NCBI GenBank assembly: GCA_035511515.1
Contig: DATKFG010000065.1
Coordinates: forward strand, 1-18,599
DNA length: 18,599 bases
Direction: 5' to 3'
From: VBCK01 sp035511515
Lineage (GTDB): Bacteria; Pseudomonadota; Gammaproteobacteria; Burkholderiales; Burkholderiaceae_F
Shown: positions 15,233 to 18,599 of the stretch, piece by piece
How the letters are laid out: the number at the start of each line of letters is the position of its first letter
Position numbering within the stretch: position 1 is the stretch's first letter
The notes under the pieces: generated by a model
The model's input: the letters and a program-made list of their open reading frames with translations, nothing else
The model's database searches: none
What the model was told of the DNA's origin: nothing
Position numbers and translations under genes: made by a program

Positions 15233-15520
15233 ATGACCAAGGTTTCCGACGACATCAAGCTGGGTGACTTGGCGCGCCGGGCCGCCAAAGCCTTGACCCG
15301 GGCCGGGCTTGAGCACCGGATCGACATCTACCGCGACATCGAAGTCGACGACCCGGCGGTCCAGAAGATGCTGGGCCGGCCGCATCGGGTTCGCATCCGG
15401 ATCAAGATCACCGCGCAGAGCCTGCTGTTCGAAGATCGCCCGGGAGTCGCCGCCAACGATACCGACAGCCCGGTGCGCAAGAGCAGCGGCGAAGGCTCGC
15501 GCAAGAAAATCAAAGTCTAG
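15233..15520 (+). CDS. Unrecognised basic 95-residue protein
   Basis: I do not recognise this protein. The start ATG 15233 has AGGA at 15219–15222; a TTG at 15188 is in frame but lacks a ribosome site. The codons follow the GC-rich third-position habit of the neighbouring genes, which argues that it is real. It has no signal peptide, membrane helix or cysteine. The first half (DIKLGDLARRAAKALTRAG) is probably an amphipathic helix. The middle, roughly residues 28–65, alternates charged and hydrophobic residues (HRIDIYRDIEV, then HRVRIRIKITAQ) and may form beta strands. The last 25 residues are polar and end in a lysine cluster (SRKKIKV). The positive charge would allow nucleic-acid or phosphate binding, but this is speculation. 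It lies between metZ and a TRAP transporter with separate spacers on both sides. Confidence 0.72.
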   Translation: MTKVSDDIKLGDLARRAAKALTRAGLEHRIDIYRDIEVDDPAVQKMLGRPHRVRIRIKITAQSLLFEDRPGVAANDTDSPVRKSSGEGSRKKIKV

Positions 15521-15554
15521 CGCGGTCGCCGAAGCCACTTTGAACGCGTGGGTG

Positions 15555-15588
15555 CGCGGCCGATCCCGACTCGCTAGAATCGGCGCGC
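15555..15588. promoter_or_regulatory. Inverted repeat enclosing a TAGAAT -10 box before the TRAP genes
   Basis: GCGC-G-GCCGAT (15555–15564) and ATCGGCGCGC (15579–15588) form an inverted repeat broken by one bulged G. TAGAAT (15575–15580), five of six to the -10 consensus, ends in the right arm. The -35 position has only a poor match; TTGAAC at 15540–15545 is better but 29 bp away. The dyad could be an operator where a regulator blocks or activates the TRAP promoter, or an RNA hairpin. No T-run follows, so terminator function is unlikely. Confidence 0.4.
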
Positions 15589-15651
15589 CTCGAGTAGTTA
15601 CCAGCGAAGACTACAGACCCTACCGCCACACGGCACAACGGAGGTTTCAAT

Positions 15652-16680
15652 ATGGATCGAACTAGGCGCAGGCTGGTTCAGGCAGTCGCTGGCGCGTCGG
15701 CCGTGGGGGCGGGGCTGCGCGCCGGTTGGGCCGCCGAACCAAGGGCCTTGGCCCTGTCGCATCAGTTTCCCGCCGGCACGGTCGAAGAGGGCGACTTTCG
15801 CGATCGGCTGTGCCGCAGATTCGCCGCCGATGTGGAGCGGCGCACTTCGGGTGCGCTGAAGATCACGATCTACCCGAATTCCTCGCTGATGAAGACCAAG
15901 GCGCAGATCAGCGCGCTGCGCAAGGGGGCGCTGGACCTGGGATTGGTGCCGCTGCCGTATGCGGGCGGCGAAATTGCGGAGGCCAACATCGGGCTGATGC
16001 CCGGAGTCGTTTCATCCTACGAGCAGGGCGCGACCTGGAAAGAACTGCCGGTCGGGCGCACGCTGGCCGGTGTGCTGGCCGAAAAGGGCATCATGATCCT
16101 GAGCTGGATCTGGCAGGCCGGCGGAGTGGTCAGCCGCACCCGGCCGATCGTCGAGCCGGAAGATGCCAAGGGCCTGAAGGTGCGCGGCGGCAGCCCTGAA
16201 ATGGAAATGGTGCTGAAAGCGGCCGGAGCGGCAGTGACGTCGGTTACGTCCGACGAGATCTACGCGGCCATGCAGACCGGCGTGCTGGACGCGGCGATGA
16301 CGTCGTCGACCAGCCTGATCTCGTATCGTCTGGAGGAGGTGGCCAAGCAGCTGACCACGGGTCGCGGCAAGGCCTACTGGTTCATGCTGGAGCCGCTGCT
16401 GATGTCGCGCAGCGTGTTCGAGTCGCTGCCGAAGAACCAGCAAGAGGCGATCGTGGCGGCGGGCACGGCCCAGGAGGCGTTCGCGGTCGAGGGAGCGAAA
16501 GCCGACGATCAGAAAGTCGCCATGGTTTACCAGAAGGCCGGCGGCAAGGTGTACGACCTGACCGCCACGACCGTGGAGCACTGGCGCGCGCTGGCACGCG
16601 ATACCGCCTGGAAGGACTTCGCTTCCCGCTCGGACAGCTGCGCTAAGCTGATGAAGCTGGCCGAGCAGACGATGGCTTGA
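15652..16680 (+). CDS. dctP: TRAP transporter solute-binding protein, DctP family
   Basis: This is the periplasmic binding protein of a TRAP transporter, which captures an organic acid or similar anionic solute and passes it to the membrane subunits. The 342-residue protein starts at ATG 15652 behind a strong GGAGGT (15640–15645). Its signal peptide carries TRRRLVQ at residues 4–10 and an Ala-rich core with cleavage likely after Ala27; this fits a twin-arginine signal, although the core residues are not ideal. Mature features typical of the family are FAADVERRTSGALKITIYP, ALRKGALDLGLVPL, GLKVRGGSPEM with Arg178 as the probable carboxylate-binding arginine, TSDEIYAAMQTGVLDAAMTS, and LPKNQQEAIVAAG. 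The substrate cannot be told from the sequence; dctP is the family symbol and does not imply C4-dicarboxylates. It is followed 31 nt later by the small membrane subunit. Confidence 0.92.
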   Translation: MDRTRRRLVQAVAGASAVGAGLRAGWAAEPRALALSHQFPAGTVEEGDFRDRLCRRFAADVERRTSGALKITIYPNSSLMKTKAQISALRKGALDLGLVPLPYAGGEIAEANIGLMPGVVSSYEQGATWKELPVGRTLAGVLAEKGIMILSWIWQAGGVVSRTRPIVEPEDAKGLKVRGGSPEMEMVLKAAGAAVTSVTSDEIYAAMQTGVLDAAMTSSTSLISYRLEEVAKQLTTGRGKAYWFMLEPLLMSRSVFESLPKNQQEAIVAAGTAQEAFAVEGAKADDQKVAMVYQKAGGKVYDLTATTVEHWRALARDTAWKDFASRSDSCAKLMKLAEQTMA

Positions 16681-16711
16681 GCCTGGCGGCGGAGGTGCCA
16701 CGGCGAACTCG

Positions 16712-17209
16712 ATGTTCGAACGGCTGTCGCGGGGGCTGGGCCTGATCAATCGCCTGTTCGCAGGCGTTTCGATGGCGGCGATGCTGGTGGCCTGCGGAGT
16801 TCTCACCAGCAGCGTTGCCACGCGCTATTTCCTCAAGTTACCGACCGACTGGCAGGATGAGCTCTCGGTGTTCCTGCTGGTCGGTGCGACCTTCCTGAGC
16901 GGCGCTTACGTGCAGGCGCGCCGCGGCCACATCGGCATCAGCTTGATGGCGGGCTTTCTGACGCCACGCTGGAACCGGCTGCGGATCTGGCTGTGCGACC
17001 TGCTCAGCCTGCTGTTTTGCTCGTTTTTCGCCTGGAAGTCGTGGACGCTGCTGATGGAAGCGGTGCACGAGGGGCAGACCACCGACTCGACCTGGGCTCC
17101 GCCGCTGTGGATCCCGTATGGATTGATGGCGACGGGCATGACGGTGCTGTCGCTTCAACTGGCGTTGCAGGTAGCCGGTTTCGGGCGTACGCAGGGCGAG
17201 CGCCGGTGA
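16712..17209 (+). CDS. dctQ: TRAP transporter small membrane subunit, DctQ family
   Basis: DctQ proteins are four-helix membrane subunits needed for activity of the large DctM subunit. The 165-residue protein has likely helices at about 17–36, 50–68, 91–110 and 131–153. It contains the DctQ hallmarks RYFLKLPTDWQDELSVFLL (aromatic-Asp-Glu before helix 2) and VQARRGHIGISLM after it. The nearest Shine-Dalgarno sequence, GGAGGT at 16691–16696, is about 15 bases before ATG 16712, an unusually long gap; no better in-frame start was found. The stop overlaps the GTG start of the large subunit by four bases (GTGA), indicating coupled translation of the two membrane parts. The substrate is not indicated by this subunit. 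Confidence 0.9.
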   Translation: MFERLSRGLGLINRLFAGVSMAAMLVACGVLTSSVATRYFLKLPTDWQDELSVFLLVGATFLSGAYVQARRGHIGISLMAGFLTPRWNRLRIWLCDLLSLLFCSFFAWKSWTLLMEAVHEGQTTDSTWAPPLWIPYGLMATGMTVLSLQLALQVAGFGRTQGERR

Positions 17210-18561
17210 GCACCGGTGCAGTGGGCGCCGCTTACGGCGTGGCCACGCTCGTGTTCATGTTCACGGGGATGCCGATCGCCTTCGCGCTCGGCATCACCGC
17301 CGTGTCGTTCATGCTGGTGCTGATGCCGCTGGCGGCGCTCGATATCGTCACCGTGAACGTGTACGAGGAAATGGCCAGCATCACGCTGCTGTCCATTCCG
17401 TTGTTCATCCTGAAAGGCGCTGCGATCGGGCGCTCGCGCGCCGGGGCCGACCTTTACAGCGCGGTCCACGTCTGGATGAACCGGATCCCGGGCGGCCTGG
17501 GAATTGCCAACGTGTTCGCTTGCGCGCTGTTCGCCGCGATGGCCGGATCGAGCCCGGCCACCTGCTCGGCGATCGGCTCGGCCGGGATTCCCGAGATGCG
17601 CCTGCGTGGCTACTCGCCGGGATTTGCCGCCGGAATCATAGCGGCCGGCGGCACGCTGGGAATCCTGTTACCGCCGTCGATCACGATGATCATCTACGCG
17701 GTGGTGGCCGAGCAGTCTCTGGGGCGGCTGTTCCTGGCCGGCGTCGGCCCCGCCCTGCTGCTGGTGGCGCTGTTCTGCGGCTATTGCATGTGGCGCTACC
17801 GCCTGGAGCACCGCCGCGCGAGCGAGGCCTCCCGCGAGCACGGGGCTCGATCGGCCTTGCTCGACCACGAGCCGATCACGATGGCGCAACGGTTCCAGGC
17901 GCTGCCTCGGGTACTGCCGTTCCTGCTGCTGCTCACGGGCGTCATGGTGGCGCTGTACGGAGGCTTTGCGACCCCGTCCGAGACGGCCGGCCTGGGCGCT
18001 TTGCTCGCGCTCGCGCTGGTCGGCACGATCTACAGGGTCTGGCGGCTGTCCGAGGTCGCCCCGATCCTGGTGGCGACGCTGCGCGAGTCCACGATGCTGA
18101 TGTTCATCATCGGCATGTCGCTGCTGTACGCGTACGTGATGAGCTACCTTCACATCAGCCAGTCGACCGCGCAGTGGATCGTCGCGATGCACCTGTCGCG
18201 CTGGCTGCTGTTGACGATGATCCTGCTGATGGTGGTCGTGCTGGGTTTTTTCCTGCCCCCGGTGTCGATCATCCTGATGACGGCGCCGGTGGTGCTGCCG
18301 CCGTTGCGTGCGGCCGGGTTCGACCTGATCTGGTTCGGCGTCGCGATGACGATCGTGATGGAAATGGGGCTGATCCATCCGCCGGTCGGGCTGAACATCT
18401 TCGTGATTCGCAACGTGGCGCCCGATATACCGCTGCGCGACGTGGTGCTGGGTGTGCTGCCGTTCGTCGCGCTGATGACGCTGGCGGTGATCGTGCTGTG
18501 CCTGGCGCCGGGGATCGCCACCTGGTTCCCGGATGTGCTGCTCGGAGCGCGGATACATTAG
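17206..18561 (+). CDS. dctM: TRAP transporter large membrane subunit, DctM family
   Basis: DctM is the ion-coupled translocating subunit of TRAP transporters, an integral inner-membrane protein of the ion transporter superfamily. GTG 17206 overlaps the dctQ stop and begins MSTGAVGAAYGVATLVFMFTG, the first helix; a longer upstream frame lies inside dctQ and is not membrane-like. The 451-residue protein is hydrophobic throughout, with about a dozen helices. Family signatures are FTGMPIAFALG, SIPLFIL, AGSSPATCSAIGSAGIPEM (from residue 113), GTLGILLPPSITMIIYA (around 152), TPSETAGLGALLAL in the second half, FLPPVSIILMTAPVVLPP, and GLIHPPVGLNIFVI (around 390). It is slightly longer than the usual 425–430 residues, mostly in a polar loop around 205–230 (RRASEASREHGARS). 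There is no sign of fusion to DctQ. Confidence 0.95.
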   Translation: MSTGAVGAAYGVATLVFMFTGMPIAFALGITAVSFMLVLMPLAALDIVTVNVYEEMASITLLSIPLFILKGAAIGRSRAGADLYSAVHVWMNRIPGGLGIANVFACALFAAMAGSSPATCSAIGSAGIPEMRLRGYSPGFAAGIIAAGGTLGILLPPSITMIIYAVVAEQSLGRLFLAGVGPALLLVALFCGYCMWRYRLEHRRASEASREHGARSALLDHEPITMAQRFQALPRVLPFLLLLTGVMVALYGGFATPSETAGLGALLALALVGTIYRVWRLSEVAPILVATLRESTMLMFIIGMSLLYAYVMSYLHISQSTAQWIVAMHLSRWLLLTMILLMVVVLGFFLPPVSIILMTAPVVLPPLRAAGFDLIWFGVAMTIVMEMGLIHPPVGLNIFVIRNVAPDIPLRDVVLGVLPFVALMTLAVIVLCLAPGIATWFPDVLLGARIH

Positions 18562-18591
18562 CCCTGCTTCGCCCTTCGGGCTACGCAGGGC
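18561..18591 (+). terminator. Two-tier hairpin at the dctM stop
   Basis: GCCCTGC (18561–18567) pairs perfectly with GCAGGGC (18585–18591), and an inner GCCC/GGGC stem (18571–18581) closes a small TTC loop. It starts at the last base of the dctM stop codon, a usual place for a 3'-end structure. The window ends eight bases later without a T-run, so intrinsic termination cannot be confirmed. It may instead be a dispersed palindromic repeat. Confidence 0.5.
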
Positions 18592-18599
18592 GGGCGGTG

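Overview
The window is GC-rich bacterial DNA with every recognised gene on the + strand. The order leuB–asd–fimV–truA–trpF–trpB–trpA–accD–folC–dedD–cvpA–purF–metZ is the conserved chromosomal arrangement of Betaproteobacteria, especially Burkholderiales. The proteins read as intact orthologues with their catalytic residues in place. I infer a burkholderialean or a close relative; the genus cannot be told from the sequence alone.

Region 1 (1–1948): the 3' part of leuB (leucine synthesis), a short spacer with a perfect 12-bp hairpin, and asd (aspartate semialdehyde dehydrogenase, the entry to Lys/Met/Thr/cell-wall diaminopimelate). Region 2 (1949–5325): a 149-nt AT-richer spacer with a possible promoter, then a large fimV encoding an inner-membrane polar/pilus assembly hub with LysM, a TolA-like Ala/Lys coiled coil, one membrane helix and a disordered cytoplasmic tail.

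Region 3 (5335–14975): ten tightly packed genes with junctions from a 43-nt overlap to a 29-nt gap. They cover tRNA pseudouridylation (truA), the last steps of tryptophan synthesis (trpF, trpB, trpA), the carboxyltransferase beta subunit of acetyl-CoA carboxylase (accD), folate polyglutamylation (folC), a SPOR-domain division protein (dedD), a CvpA membrane protein, the first step of purine synthesis (purF) and direct sulfhydrylation to homocysteine (metZ). Several starts overlap the previous stop, so translational coupling is likely. A near-consensus extended -10 box inside the end of folC may be an internal promoter for dedD-cvpA-purF-metZ.

Region 4 (14976–15651): the least explained part. 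A GC-rich, hairpin-prone spacer precedes an unrecognised basic 95-residue protein, followed by a 131-nt spacer with a candidate -10 box inside an inverted repeat.

Region 5 (15652–18599): a complete three-gene TRAP transporter (dctP-dctQ-dctM type) with a possible twin-arginine signal on the binding protein, ending in a hairpin just after the dctM stop. No RNA genes, insertion sequences, CRISPR arrays or phage genes were seen. I found no convincing new multi-gene system; the best candidates for second looks are the 95-aa gene and its leader, the internal promoter in folC, the TrpB C-terminal extension and the repeated acidic motifs in FimV.
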